Positions 34,294-43,419 of a stretch of 56,781 bases of DNA are shown piece by piece (the first letter of the stretch is position 1; every line of letters begins with the position of its first letter). The translations under genes were made by a program, and so were the position numbers. The DNA lies in NCBI GenBank assembly GCA_023429135.1, contig JAEYWD010000078.1, positions 1-56,781 on the forward strand, read 5' to 3'. Below the pieces are notes generated by a model. It had not been told where the DNA came from and did not search any database. It worked only from the letters and a program-made list of their open reading frames with translations. This stretch comes from Bacteroidota bacterium. Its GTDB lineage: Bacteria; Bacteroidota; Bacteroidia; Bacteroidales; JAAUTT01.

Positions 34294-36570
34294 TTACATT
34301 CCCAGCTTAATGACATTGTTGTTTTCGGTATCTTTTACCCCTGCCGCCAGAGTTGCCGCCATTTCAACATTTTTTCCTACTCCGCCCATTGTTCCTGTCA
34401 TTTCGAATTTTCCGCCAACATCCACATTGCCATCATCATATTGGGTGAATGTTACCCCGCCTTTAATTTCGCCTGACACGGCTCCCGCCGATGCCTCAGC
34501 ACCAACTCCTATAAACAGGGTCGTGGATTTGTTTCCTACAAAAGTTCGCTTTGCCGACATTGAAATTCCAGCGGAACATCCTACTTCAATGCTTTCGCAT
34601 TCAAAATCAACTCCGCAGGGACCAATGCCGAGCGAAAGCTTATTCCCCTTTAAAGGACACTCATTTCCCTCCATTTCTTTTGTAATCACTTGGCCTATGG
34701 GTGGTTGAGGCTGAATGAGGTACTCAGAGCAATTCATGCCGCACTCGCTGGTTACAGTTTCCTGAAAAGCTTTTTGATAGGAAACATAAACATGACCAAT
34801 AATGCCAAGTGCTTCCCTGTTAATTTCATAAGCATAAATTTTGCTCCAATATGGGCTGTATATTTTGGCCAGCCATTTATCAGTAAATGCATATAAATCG
34901 TTCAGTAGTTCATCCTGTTTCTTTTTATGTTCGGTAAATGCTCTGGTGAATTGCCCAAATACGCCATTCATATTAGCATTGCAATCTTTAGCGGCTTTGC
35001 AGTCGTGCAGGCAATATAAACGGATACATTCACTGTCCATAAATCTTTTGATCTCACCACAGTTATTTTCGCATTTTTCTCTGGCCAGAGTACCTGGCTC
35101 ATAACGTTCGCATGTGCGTTGGCAAGCTTTGGCCGAATAATAGCTGGCTTCCAGGCAGTTTTTCTTTTCCTGAAGAAATTTATCATGTTCTTTAAAATAG
35201 TCCTGAATAAACCAGCCAGCTTGTGCGGGAAGTCCGTCTACTTTTTTGGAATATGCTTTGAATTCTTTTGTTGACTGGTGCCTGAAATATTCCAGGATAC
35301 AGTCAATAGCAAACCGTTCGTTGGGATAATCGCGAAGAATAGCATTAGGCGAAATGTTTGGCTGCGATTGATGTATGCTTAAAAACTCCCTGTTAAAGGA
35401 GGTTAATTTAATCATATATTCCTGATAGCCTTTAACACCTTGGTTAAAGCCGCCGCCATGTGTCCAGTCTTCAAGTTGCGAACTAAGAGAAAAATTTGGC
35501 ATTTTGAGGTGGTTATCGGGAGGAACAAGCGGTGCCAGCTTTTCGTTGTCAGGAATATTGGCATCCGGATCAAGTGATGATAGCATTTCACTTGGGTTGA
35601 TCTGGAGGCTGTTTTCTCCCCAGAAATCTCCTTTTGAGTCCTTATCACCCGAAGTATTCTGGTTCATAACATTGCTTGAGATTAAACTGTTACCAGAGGA
35701 AGTGCTTTGTGCAGCATTTTTTATGGCCCCGAAACTTTTGTGTGCTTGCCCGTAAGAAATTCCATCGCCAACAACAGCAGCAAACAACTGTTGCAATGCA
35801 GTTTTCCAGCGCCCTGTTTGCAGATATAAATCACACAGGGCCGAATGGGCAAGCCCAAAATTTGGATTGTACTTTAATGCTTCCTTTAAATATTCTTCGG
35901 CTTTTCTGTTGTCTTTAAGATCAAAATAACTGCATCCGATTTGAGTAAGGATCACTGCACTTTGTTTACACAATTCGTTGGCATACAAATGCACCGAGAG
36001 CGCTGTTTTTGTTGAATCGATCATTCGCAGGAAGGCCCCGAAATTATTAACCGACAGAGTGTCCTGAGGATTTATTTTTACTGCGGCAGCCAGATAGATA
36101 CAGGCTTCGTCGGGATCTTCACCAAATTGCGACAGAAATGCTCCAAACGAAGTTATTCTTCGCACCGATGCTGCATTGAAATTTTCCTTTTCAGCTTTTT
36201 TAAATTCGTTATCGTACTGACTTTTCGCAATTGCGTTTATATACTTGTAAGATCGTTCAAAAAAACGGTTAGCAATAATAGCTACCAATTCTTTATTAGC
36301 GGCAGATGCCGTTATGCTTATTGTTTCGGAGTTAGGTGCCGGTGGTTTTGAGTTTATGTTAACGGTTGGCTGTCCGCCTGTGAGTTGTTGTGCCAGCTTT
36401 TTAATCTCCTCATTTGCTTTTTTTGCCGCCACCGGGTCGTTCCAGTCGGTGGTCTGACGGATTTTTGCCATTTGTTTTCTGATAGCATCCGTATTTGGTT
36501 GATTTTGAGCAACCATAACCTGACAGAAAATCAAAAGCAAAAATGAAGTTATTGCAAATCTTAGGCTCAT
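34294..36570 (-). CDS. secreted TPR protein with Cys-rich middle and Gly/Ala-rich beta C-terminus, 758 aa
   Basis: Not recognised. Signal peptide MSLRFAITSFLLLIFCQVMVAQ; helical TPR-like repeats at about 90-270 (AEEYLKEALKYNPNFGLAHSALC); a low-complexity linker (280-360); a Cys-rich helical segment at about 470-530 with ten cysteines (for example ACQRTCERY, CENNCGE, YCLHDC); and a C-terminal 120 residues of alternating Gly/Ala/Ser beta pattern (GVGAEASAGAVSGEIKGG). The last part resembles a beta-helix or barrel-like strand series. It is the largest protein of the secreted block and its probable scaffold. Confidence 0.68.
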   Translation of the reverse strand: MSLRFAITSFLLLIFCQVMVAQNQPNTDAIRKQMAKIRQTTDWNDPVAAKKANEEIKKLAQQLTGGQPTVNINSKPPAPNSETISITASAANKELVAIIANRFFERSYKYINAIAKSQYDNEFKKAEKENFNAASVRRITSFGAFLSQFGEDPDEACIYLAAAVKINPQDTLSVNNFGAFLRMIDSTKTALSVHLYANELCKQSAVILTQIGCSYFDLKDNRKAEEYLKEALKYNPNFGLAHSALCDLYLQTGRWKTALQQLFAAVVGDGISYGQAHKSFGAIKNAAQSTSSGNSLISSNVMNQNTSGDKDSKGDFWGENSLQINPSEMLSSLDPDANIPDNEKLAPLVPPDNHLKMPNFSLSSQLEDWTHGGGFNQGVKGYQEYMIKLTSFNREFLSIHQSQPNISPNAILRDYPNERFAIDCILEYFRHQSTKEFKAYSKKVDGLPAQAGWFIQDYFKEHDKFLQEKKNCLEASYYSAKACQRTCERYEPGTLAREKCENNCGEIKRFMDSECIRLYCLHDCKAAKDCNANMNGVFGQFTRAFTEHKKKQDELLNDLYAFTDKWLAKIYSPYWSKIYAYEINREALGIIGHVYVSYQKAFQETVTSECGMNCSEYLIQPQPPIGQVITKEMEGNECPLKGNKLSLGIGPCGVDFECESIEVGCSAGISMSAKRTFVGNKSTTLFIGVGAEASAGAVSGEIKGGVTFTQYDDGNVDVGGKFEMTGTMGGVGKNVEMAATLAAGVKDTENNNVIKLGM

Positions 36571-36600
36571 GAGAAAGTATTTTGAGTTTACTGATTCAAA

Positions 36601-37590
36601 TCAATATTCCTCTATAGGTTTGTATTTAAATACTTCTTTCAATTTATTCAGGTATGTTTTGGTCCATTCGAGGTATTCAATGTCTCCGGCTTTTGGAGTT
36701 GTACCGGTATTGATGAGTGAATTATCAATCTTGCCGGTCATTACATCCAATTGCTGATAATCGTTGTACGAAGATTTCAGGTTGGAAAGGTGATATTTTA
36801 GTGCCTCCGTATACAACGGAGTCATATACTGGCAATAATCTTTTTTCACCTGGTTGAGTTCAGCTAATGCTGCATCGTACGCCTTTTTATCCTCAGTCTT
36901 CCAACCGCCTTCGCCACCACCGCCAACTAGTTTGCTCATACTTGCCCTTAAAGATTTCATCCTTTCCAGCATCTTTAAGCCTCCTGCATCCTGATCAACC
37001 TGCTTGTATTTTCCAATTACATCATTCTGCTGAGTTTTGATATTCTGATATAATACATTACGTTGTAAAACAAGTTCTGTACTACTATTTGTATTTGCTG
37101 GCTGAGTTTTGTTGTTTTTTGCATTTGCCTGCGCAGTGGCTTGCGCCTCGGTGGCATAAGCTTCAGCATAAGCCTGCTTGCCTTCTTTGCTCATATTTTT
37201 CATATTGTTTGCTTCGGCCATCGACATATTTGCATTTTGCTGCATCATTTTTTCGGCCATTGCCTGTTTCTCTTCCTTGGTCATCTTTTTGCTTTTCAGT
37301 TTTTCCAATTCTTCTGCTGTAAGTCCTTGTTGTAACATCATTTGTTCGGCTTGCGCTTTTGTTTTGGCTTCATCGGGTTTCTGCTGATCTTTCAACGTAC
37401 GGGTTTGTGCATCCAGGTCGCGGATAATAGCCGAGATTTTCTCTTCAAACTGTTTCTGAGTTTCGGTATTAGTTGTACACGTGTTAACAGGTATTGCTGG
37501 AATTTTCTGCAAAAAACTGTTTGAACCCGTTTGAGCCTGAGTGTGGCTAATCAACAGGATAAAAGCTGAGAAGATAATAGTTGTTTTCAT
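36601..37590 (-). CDS. secreted coiled-coil protein, 329 aa
   Basis: Not recognised. A signal peptide (MKTTIIFSAFILLISHTQAQ) leads to a charged helical region (about 40-190) rich in Lys, Glu, Gln, Met and Ala, for example KMTKEEKQAMAEKMMQQN and KQAYAEAYATEAQATAQA. This is predicted coiled coil. A second helical region (190-329) holds one GGGGEGG turn. The gene starts 4 nt after the stop of the 382-aa gene and is second in the block. An elongated adaptor or filament-like role would fit; no homology supports it. Confidence 0.65.
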   Translation of the reverse strand: MKTTIIFSAFILLISHTQAQTGSNSFLQKIPAIPVNTCTTNTETQKQFEEKISAIIRDLDAQTRTLKDQQKPDEAKTKAQAEQMMLQQGLTAEELEKLKSKKMTKEEKQAMAEKMMQQNANMSMAEANNMKNMSKEGKQAYAEAYATEAQATAQANAKNNKTQPANTNSSTELVLQRNVLYQNIKTQQNDVIGKYKQVDQDAGGLKMLERMKSLRASMSKLVGGGGEGGWKTEDKKAYDAALAELNQVKKDYCQYMTPLYTEALKYHLSNLKSSYNDYQQLDVMTGKIDNSLINTGTTPKAGDIEYLEWTKTYLNKLKEVFKYKPIEEY

Positions 37591-37594
37591 ACTT

Positions 37595-38743
37595 TTAAGG
37601 TTTGTGTATCAATGTGTGTGTTCTTTCAAGCGGAAGGCTGTTATAAAATAATCCTACATAATCGGTAAGGCCTCCATTGCGACGTTTAAACCCTTCCAAT
37701 TCGGATGGCGAGGCGGGTTTATATTCCATTGAGAGGAATTGCACAGCAGCAGGTGGCAAAGATTTATCCCAACAAGCAGTATTAAAACGGGCAACCATGA
37801 GTTTTCCTTCAGCGTAGGTACCTATTTGAGAAACTTTTTCACTTGAGCTATAATATGCTGGCTGATTCAATTTATCAGGAGAAAATTCATCATATTCTGC
37901 TTTAATAATATTATATGTATTTGGCCTTACTGCATTATCAGGTTTAAAGTTAAGTTTTGCCCATGCGGCGAGCATTTTTTCGTACTTAATACTGTCAATT
38001 TCATTTTTGATTTTGTAATAAGCCAATTTCGCTTCCATTACCTCTTTAACAGTAACAGGAATCCACATTTCAGGTCGCTCTGGGTTAAACACAACAACAG
38101 CGCCGTTAGAATATAATCGTACCCCTTTTTCAATTTCCCTTTTAACAGGAGCAACAAAATAGTATTGTTTAAGATTGGCGAGAGCCTTTTCAAGAGGTTG
38201 TTTCAGGTGAGCAGGGTCCCCGGTATTAAATCCAGCTTCGTCAAACTGGGTACCGGTAAACCGGATGGGATTGTTTACAAGAATTTCGGTGCCATGGGCC
38301 AGCCAACCCGAGGCTGTTTCCATTTTTCCATTATTGATATAAAAGTACCTGAACGAGAAGGAAACGAGACCTTGAATTCCATAATCTTCAATGCTGGTTT
38401 TATGGTCGCATAAGTTCCCCGATAAATTTACCGCAGCATCAAAACCTTTGGTCGGATTAAGAATAATGTCGTTCTGATGGACCCATTCCGCAATAGAAGA
38501 CAGATTGGACTCAAATGCCGTTGTATTCAAGCCGGGACATCTATTCACAGTATTAGTCAATATCCACCTGCCCGGCCTTTCTGTTAGAAATTCCCCTGAT
38601 TTCTGACCGATAGTTATCCTGGGGAATAGAATTATTATAAAGAGAATTAATATTAGTTTTCTCAGAGACTTATACCTCTGTTTTAAACCGGAATGCGTTT
38701 GGAACCTGGCTATAATCATTCTTGTGAGTAACGATTTTACCAT
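37595..38743 (-). CDS. secreted protein, 382 aa, first gene of the unknown block
   Basis: Not recognised. An unusually long positively charged N-region precedes the hydrophobic core KLILILFIIILFP and cleavage near TIGQ; M1 or M9 could be the start. Residues with NPERPEMWIPVTVKE and LNQPAYYSS are shared with the 326-aa protein of the same operon. A promoter-like pair lies just upstream, and the strong terminator after the OmpA gene separates the two units, so this gene probably opens the seven-gene operon. Confidence 0.65.
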   Translation of the reverse strand: MVKSLLTRMIIARFQTHSGLKQRYKSLRKLILILFIIILFPRITIGQKSGEFLTERPGRWILTNTVNRCPGLNTTAFESNLSSIAEWVHQNDIILNPTKGFDAAVNLSGNLCDHKTSIEDYGIQGLVSFSFRYFYINNGKMETASGWLAHGTEILVNNPIRFTGTQFDEAGFNTGDPAHLKQPLEKALANLKQYYFVAPVKREIEKGVRLYSNGAVVVFNPERPEMWIPVTVKEVMEAKLAYYKIKNEIDSIKYEKMLAAWAKLNFKPDNAVRPNTYNIIKAEYDEFSPDKLNQPAYYSSSEKVSQIGTYAEGKLMVARFNTACWDKSLPPAAVQFLSMEYKPASPSELEGFKRRNGGLTDYVGLFYNSLPLERTHTLIHKP

Positions 38744-38763
38744 GGATGTTTCATATTGTATGT

Positions 38764-38793
38764 TAAAAATATTAACGGATCTATTAAATCAAA
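38764..38793 (-). promoter_or_regulatory. candidate promoter of the secreted block
   Basis: On the minus strand, TTTG (complement of 38790-38793) is followed after 18 nt by TATTTTTA (complement of 38764-38771), close to the Bacteroidota -33/-7 pair TTTG and TAnnTTTG with one mismatch. It ends about 20 nt before the first ATG of the block. Confidence 0.45.
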
Positions 38794-38831
38794 TAAATTT
38801 TTCAATGTTCTGATTTGACCGATAAATGAAA

Positions 38832-38867
38832 TTACGGAGATGCGGATGAAAGCCTGCATCTCCGTAA
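38832..38867 (-). terminator. strong hairpin terminator after the OmpA-family gene
   Basis: TTACGGAGATGC (38832-38843) and GCATCTCCGTAA (38856-38867) form a perfect 12-bp stem around a 12-nt loop. It begins 8 nt after the OmpA-family stop. On the minus strand a T-rich TTTCATTTAT follows. It separates that gene from the seven-gene block downstream. Confidence 0.7.
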
Positions 38868-38874
38868 GTAATTA

Positions 38875-40188
38875 TTATATCTTTAAAAATTCAACTCTTC
38901 GGTTTTTAGCCTTATTGGCTGGAGTGTCGTTAGGAGCAAGTGGCTGCGATTCGCCCTTTCCATCAGTTTCGAGATTATCGGATTTTACGCCAAAGGTTTT
39001 GTTCAGCTCGGCCTTTACGGAGGCGGCACGACGTTTTGAGAGATCCATGTTTTTAGCATCGTCGCCATCAGCATCGGTATGACCAACAATTTTAACTTTA
39101 ACAGTGGGGTTTTCGTTGAGAACCTTGGCTATGTCGTTCAATGCGCCGTATGATTCGGGTTTTACCTTGTCGCTGTTTACATCGAAATAGATGCCATAAC
39201 TAACAAGTTTACCTTCCGTAAGCAGTTTGCTTCGGGTGTCGGGTTTGGCAGTAGTAAAGCGGATGTTTGTGAAATATGGAGATCCTTGCTGGCTCCACAA
39301 GGAAAAACGGAGACGGTTATATTTAATATCGTCATAAAGTATTGTAGGCAGATCGACTACCTTCTGACCTTTGTGATACACTCTTAATCTGCGTTTCTGT
39401 ACCCAGATGATAACGTGATTCGGTTTATCCAATTCAATGGGTGCTAAGGTGGATTTTCCTGAAGTAGTTTCACTGGCCCCTTCTTTGTAACCACCTATAT
39501 CCCAACCTTCGTATGAGCATGTTAAATTAAATCCTCCATTGCCAGGGTAAATGCTATTATCCATAAACTCGCCCGATCCGTTATATACCGAAAGGTAGAA
39601 ACTGGCAACCCCTTCATTGTCTTCAGGTGCTGTGGGGATTACATCAAACTCAAGGATAAAGTTGTCAGGAAGATTCATGTCCTTCATTAGGTTGTAAGCA
39701 GCTTCTTTAGCATTCATATACAGCCATTTGCCAGAATAGTTATTCAGTGTCCGTACTTCTCCCGAACCGTCAGTTGTCCATAAAGCCGGAAAATCACCAA
39801 CTTCGTCCTGCGAAAAATCTTCGTAGAGAATTACCTGATCGCCGGGAACAAAGTCGTATTTGGTGAACGATGCAAGTTTTGCAGGTTCATCTTTTTTTAC
39901 TTCAGTTTTTTTTACTTTCGCAGAAGTTTCGTCTGAATTTTCCTCACTAGTGGTCGCTTCATCCGATTCTTCTCCTTCTTCATTTGTTTTCTTCTCTTTT
40001 TTTGTAAAAACGCTCTTTACACCATCCTCAACGGCATCGAGCCCTTTCTCTATACCTTCGCTTGTACGCTGATCGGCCCGGTTGATTGACTGGTCTTTAA
40101 CCTTTCCCTTAACATCAATTTGAGCCGTAAGGTTATGGTTGCTCATAAAGGCAAACAAAATAATTACAATAAAAAATCTGGTTTTCAT
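38875..40188 (-). CDS. OmpA-family protein with lectin-like domain
   Basis: A 437-residue secreted protein: signal peptide (1-22, ending NLTAQ), acidic low-complexity linker (about 35-105, Glu/Ser/Thr/Lys-rich), a beta-sandwich domain like concanavalin/LamG or DUF1080 (about 115-320, beginning at ILYEDFSQDEVGDFP), and a C-terminal OmpA domain (about 325-437, with GHTDADGDD and NRRVEF). The OmpA part should anchor it to peptidoglycan while the sandwich may bind glycan. It is a single-gene unit, divergent from the histidine-kinase cluster and upstream of the secreted block. Confidence 0.85.
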   Translation of the reverse strand: MKTRFFIVIILFAFMSNHNLTAQIDVKGKVKDQSINRADQRTSEGIEKGLDAVEDGVKSVFTKKEKKTNEEGEESDEATTSEENSDETSAKVKKTEVKKDEPAKLASFTKYDFVPGDQVILYEDFSQDEVGDFPALWTTDGSGEVRTLNNYSGKWLYMNAKEAAYNLMKDMNLPDNFILEFDVIPTAPEDNEGVASFYLSVYNGSGEFMDNSIYPGNGGFNLTCSYEGWDIGGYKEGASETTSGKSTLAPIELDKPNHVIIWVQKRRLRVYHKGQKVVDLPTILYDDIKYNRLRFSLWSQQGSPYFTNIRFTTAKPDTRSKLLTEGKLVSYGIYFDVNSDKVKPESYGALNDIAKVLNENPTVKVKIVGHTDADGDDAKNMDLSKRRAASVKAELNKTFGVKSDNLETDGKGESQPLAPNDTPANKAKNRRVEFLKI

Positions 40189-40383
40189 GATAAAAGTTAT
40201 TTGGTTATCTGTATAGCAAAATTAATTCTGATGAGCGATTGAAGTATCCCCTTTTTAGGGGATTATTTTTGAAAATTCCAAAAGTAACTTTGTTAAAGTT
40301 AATACAAAACTTTTGTAATAGCTCAGAGAATTTGATAACCAGAGTGGGGGATTTTGATTTTGGACTTTAACCAATATGTGTTA

Positions 40384-40896
40384 ATGGAGAAAAAGGTATT
40401 TTTAAATTACGAAGGATTAATGCAATTCAGTAACGCTCTGGAGTTATTAAATGCATCTATCAATGAATTTAATAAGGTTGCCGATAAAATGGTGCCTGAG
40501 AAGTTATTGCAGGAAGGATTTTTGAGTTATCTGACGGAATTCTGCCATTCGCTGGAAGAAAATTCCAATGTGAAGTTTATTACCAGAAGTAAAATAGCTG
40601 AATTAGGTACAGGTGAAGAAACTGAAATAATTCTTTTCAGGGTTATGCGTTCTATTCTTCTGTTACTGATCAGGAATAGCCAGCCATTATTTATTTATAC
40701 CGATCTTATAAGAACCGGTAGATTTTTAAATATAAAAATCGAAGATGACGGTACAAACATATTCAAGCTGCCAATATTTATGGTTTCTCAAACAATAGAC
40801 AATATTAAAGCTATGTTGAGAACCCTAGGAGGGAATCTGATGACCGACTCAACTGCAATTGCCGGAAACAGAATTGAAATTGAGATAAAACTTTAA
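40384..40896 (+). CDS. degenerate histidine-kinase core protein (pseudokinase)
   Basis: A 170-residue protein from ATG; a TTG start 30 nt upstream is possible. Residues 18-54 align without gaps to residues 457-493 of the intact kinase that follows (LLNASINEFNKVADKMVPE against LLDVSMKELRRVAHNMMPE), and the last ten residues also align. It lacks the phosphoacceptor His helix, its N-box is replaced by RVMRSILLLLIRNS (no catalytic Asn), and the G1 box reads DDGTNI. It therefore cannot act as a kinase. It lies 60 nt upstream of the intact kinase gene and may be a regulatory partner or a decaying duplicate. Confidence 0.7.
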   Translation: MEKKVFLNYEGLMQFSNALELLNASINEFNKVADKMVPEKLLQEGFLSYLTEFCHSLEENSNVKFITRSKIAELGTGEETEIILFRVMRSILLLLIRNSQPLFIYTDLIRTGRFLNIKIEDDGTNIFKLPIFMVSQTIDNIKAMLRTLGGNLMTDSTAIAGNRIEIEIKL

Positions 40897-40956
40897 TAAT
40901 AATTAATTAAAATAAATTATTTTTATAACGCACAAGACTTAACACAGCTATAACGA

Positions 40957-42786
40957 ATGAAGTTAATTCGTTTTAATACTATCTGCCTGGCTTTATTAAT
41001 TCCCTTTTTTTGTTTAGCGCAACAAAGTTCGGATACTGTTGTAATTAAAAATTTATTGAATAAGGCAGAGAAATTAAAATATCTTAATCCTGATTCCTTC
41101 TTTAACTATGTGACTCAGGCAGAGAAGTTGTCACTTAAACAGGGCAATCAACCATTTTTATCAGAAGTTTACCTACAAAAGGGAGATTATTTCAGGGGCA
41201 GAGAGGAGTACGATAATGCTACGGAACAGTACCTTAGAGCTTTGAAAATAGAAGACAAACAAAACAATCTTTTTAAAATAGCTCTGCTAAACGATCGCCT
41301 TGGAATGGTTTATTTTACCCAGGAAAAGTTCTATAAAGCGATGGGCTATTACAATAACGCTCTCGAAACTTATCTTAAGCTAAACGATTCCTTTCATATT
41401 GCGACGGTTTACGCACATATTGGAACTAATTATAACAATCGTGAGTATTGCGAAAGCAGGACTGTACCTCAAAAAAGAGTCGATTTTAACACCGCGATTG
41501 AGTATTATAAGAAAAGTGAAAACATTCTCAAAAAATTGAACGACCAAAAAGAACTTGGCAGGGTGTATATCAGTCTGGCTTCAGTTTATAATAAATTTCA
41601 ATTGCCCGAAACGGCATTGGATTATTTACTTAAGGCTATGGATTTTTTTCGTTCCCAAAAAGACAGTGTAAGCATAGCTGATGCCAACTACACCTTAGGC
41701 ATGACTTACCGCAGGCTGAAACAATTTCAACGTTCACTTGATTGTTTTCACCAATGTATAGCTTTTGCCAAAGCCCATAATTATACCGAGGGAATTCAGT
41801 ATGTATACGAGGCCATGGCCCAAACCTACGAAGATGCCGGCGACTTCAAAAATTCTCTCAGTAATTATAAAACCTATATGTTTTTGAGAGATTCCACATA
41901 TTCAGTCGAAAAGTCGAAGCATATTTTCGACCTGGAAGCAAAATATCAAAGTGAAAAGAAGGAAAATCAGATATTGACACTTACCGTTGAAAAGGATCGT
42001 AAACAACTCATGGTTTACATATTAATTGGAACTTTGATAATTATAGGGTTAGGAGGGGCTTTTTTTATTCATAACACACGCAGCAGGGCCATTATTGCTG
42101 AGCAGAATAATAAGATAAACGAGCAGAAAATTAAGGAGATGGAAAAAGAACGGCAATTAATCGCAGCTCATGCCGTACTTCATGGGGAGGAAACCGAACG
42201 CACCCGCCTGGCCCGCGATCTGCACGACGGTTTAGGCGGTTTACTATCCGGGTTAAAACTTTCGCTTAATAATATAAAGGGCAACATATTCCTGACAGAA
42301 GATAATGTAGGCCAGTTTAATAAAGCTTTGGGGCTGCTTGATGTATCGATGAAAGAACTGCGACGGGTGGCTCATAATATGATGCCGGAAGCGCTATCAA
42401 AATTTGGTTTGAAAGAGGCACTGCAGGACTTTTGTTCCGGAATTGATAACTCGAAAACTGAGGTAAAGCTTCGCTTTTATGGTGAAGGAGTCAGGATTGA
42501 TCAAAAGGTTGAAATTAGTTTATATCGGATAGTTCAGGAACTTATTAACAACGCATTAAAACATGCAAATGCTACTGAGATTGTAGTGCTTATAGTGCAG
42601 GAACCGCATAGGATACACCTCACAGTGCAGGACAACGGCAAAGGCTTCGATACCGAAACTTTGAAGACTTCAAAAGGTGCCGGTTTACCAAATATTCGGT
42701 CGAGGGTGGAATCCTTGAACGGACAATTGGATGTTTACTCAAAGCCTGATAAGGGAACTGAGATTAGTGTGGAGTTTAAATTGTAA
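40957..42786 (+). CDS. TPR sensor histidine kinase (HisKA_3 type)
   Basis: A 609-residue membrane sensor. It has a signal peptide (1-21), periplasmic TPR repeats (about 30-330), a membrane helix at about 351-372, a coiled coil, then a HisKA_3 domain with H423 in RDLHDGLGG and a HATPase domain with N-box QELINNALKHA (527-537) and G1 DNGKGF. It should phosphorylate the LuxR-type regulator encoded 4 nt downstream. The periplasmic TPR part suggests sensing through protein contact in the envelope rather than a small ligand. Confidence 0.9.
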   Translation: MKLIRFNTICLALLIPFFCLAQQSSDTVVIKNLLNKAEKLKYLNPDSFFNYVTQAEKLSLKQGNQPFLSEVYLQKGDYFRGREEYDNATEQYLRALKIEDKQNNLFKIALLNDRLGMVYFTQEKFYKAMGYYNNALETYLKLNDSFHIATVYAHIGTNYNNREYCESRTVPQKRVDFNTAIEYYKKSENILKKLNDQKELGRVYISLASVYNKFQLPETALDYLLKAMDFFRSQKDSVSIADANYTLGMTYRRLKQFQRSLDCFHQCIAFAKAHNYTEGIQYVYEAMAQTYEDAGDFKNSLSNYKTYMFLRDSTYSVEKSKHIFDLEAKYQSEKKENQILTLTVEKDRKQLMVYILIGTLIIIGLGGAFFIHNTRSRAIIAEQNNKINEQKIKEMEKERQLIAAHAVLHGEETERTRLARDLHDGLGGLLSGLKLSLNNIKGNIFLTEDNVGQFNKALGLLDVSMKELRRVAHNMMPEALSKFGLKEALQDFCSGIDNSKTEVKLRFYGEGVRIDQKVEISLYRIVQELINNALKHANATEIVVLIVQEPHRIHLTVQDNGKGFDTETLKTSKGAGLPNIRSRVESLNGQLDVYSKPDKGTEISVEFKL

Positions 42787-42790
42787 TGTC

Positions 42791-43417
42791 ATGATCGATG
42801 TTTTAATTGTTGAAGATCACCCGGTGGTGGTGGAAGGAATGAAAAAGCTCCTGATTGAAAGCGGACTTGCCAAATTATGTGTTACTGCATCCAATGGTAA
42901 GGAAGCGCTTACATATCTTAAAAATTTCAGTCCGAATATTGTAATGCTCGATATTAACCTTCCCGATATCAACGGTATTGATCTTTGCAAAACCATGAAA
43001 TGTCAGTATCCCGACTTAAAAATTCTTGCTATCAGTTCATTCAGTCAGCGCAGTTATATTATGCGAATGATGGAAAACGGAGCTATGGGCTACCTCCTTA
43101 AAAACTCATCGGAAGAGGAAATCCTGGCTGCCGTTAATGATATTTTAGTCGGTAAAGTCCATCTTGACGGTGAAGTAAACGAAATTCTGAAACAAACCGA
43201 CAAATCCGACGGAGCTCCCATTCTCTCACGCCGCGAAACCGAGGTTTTGAAATATATAGCCGATGGTTTTACAAATCAGGAGATTGGCGATAAGATGTTT
43301 ATCAGCCCGCTTACTGTTGACAGTCATCGCAAAAATCTGCTTATGAAATTAAATGCCAGGAATACCGCAGCCCTCATAAAAATTGCCATTGCTAAAGGTT
43401 TTATTGAAGCTGATTAA
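42791..43417 (+). CDS. LuxR/NarL-family response regulator
   Basis: A 208-residue regulator from the ATG chosen (the frame is open 60 nt further upstream into the kinase gene, but MIDVLIVEDH is the conserved receiver start). The receiver carries D9, phosphoacceptor D54 in MLDINLP and K104 in LLKNSS. The HTH_LuxR domain occupies about 140-205 with LSRRETEVLKYIADGFTNQ. It forms an operon with the TPR kinase and ends 2 nt from the convergent nuclease gene. The targets are unknown; the divergent envelope genes are plausible candidates. Confidence 0.92.
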   Translation: MIDVLIVEDHPVVVEGMKKLLIESGLAKLCVTASNGKEALTYLKNFSPNIVMLDINLPDINGIDLCKTMKCQYPDLKILAISSFSQRSYIMRMMENGAMGYLLKNSSEEEILAAVNDILVGKVHLDGEVNEILKQTDKSDGAPILSRRETEVLKYIADGFTNQEIGDKMFISPLTVDSHRKNLLMKLNARNTAALIKIAIAKGFIEAD

Positions 43418-43419
43418 AA

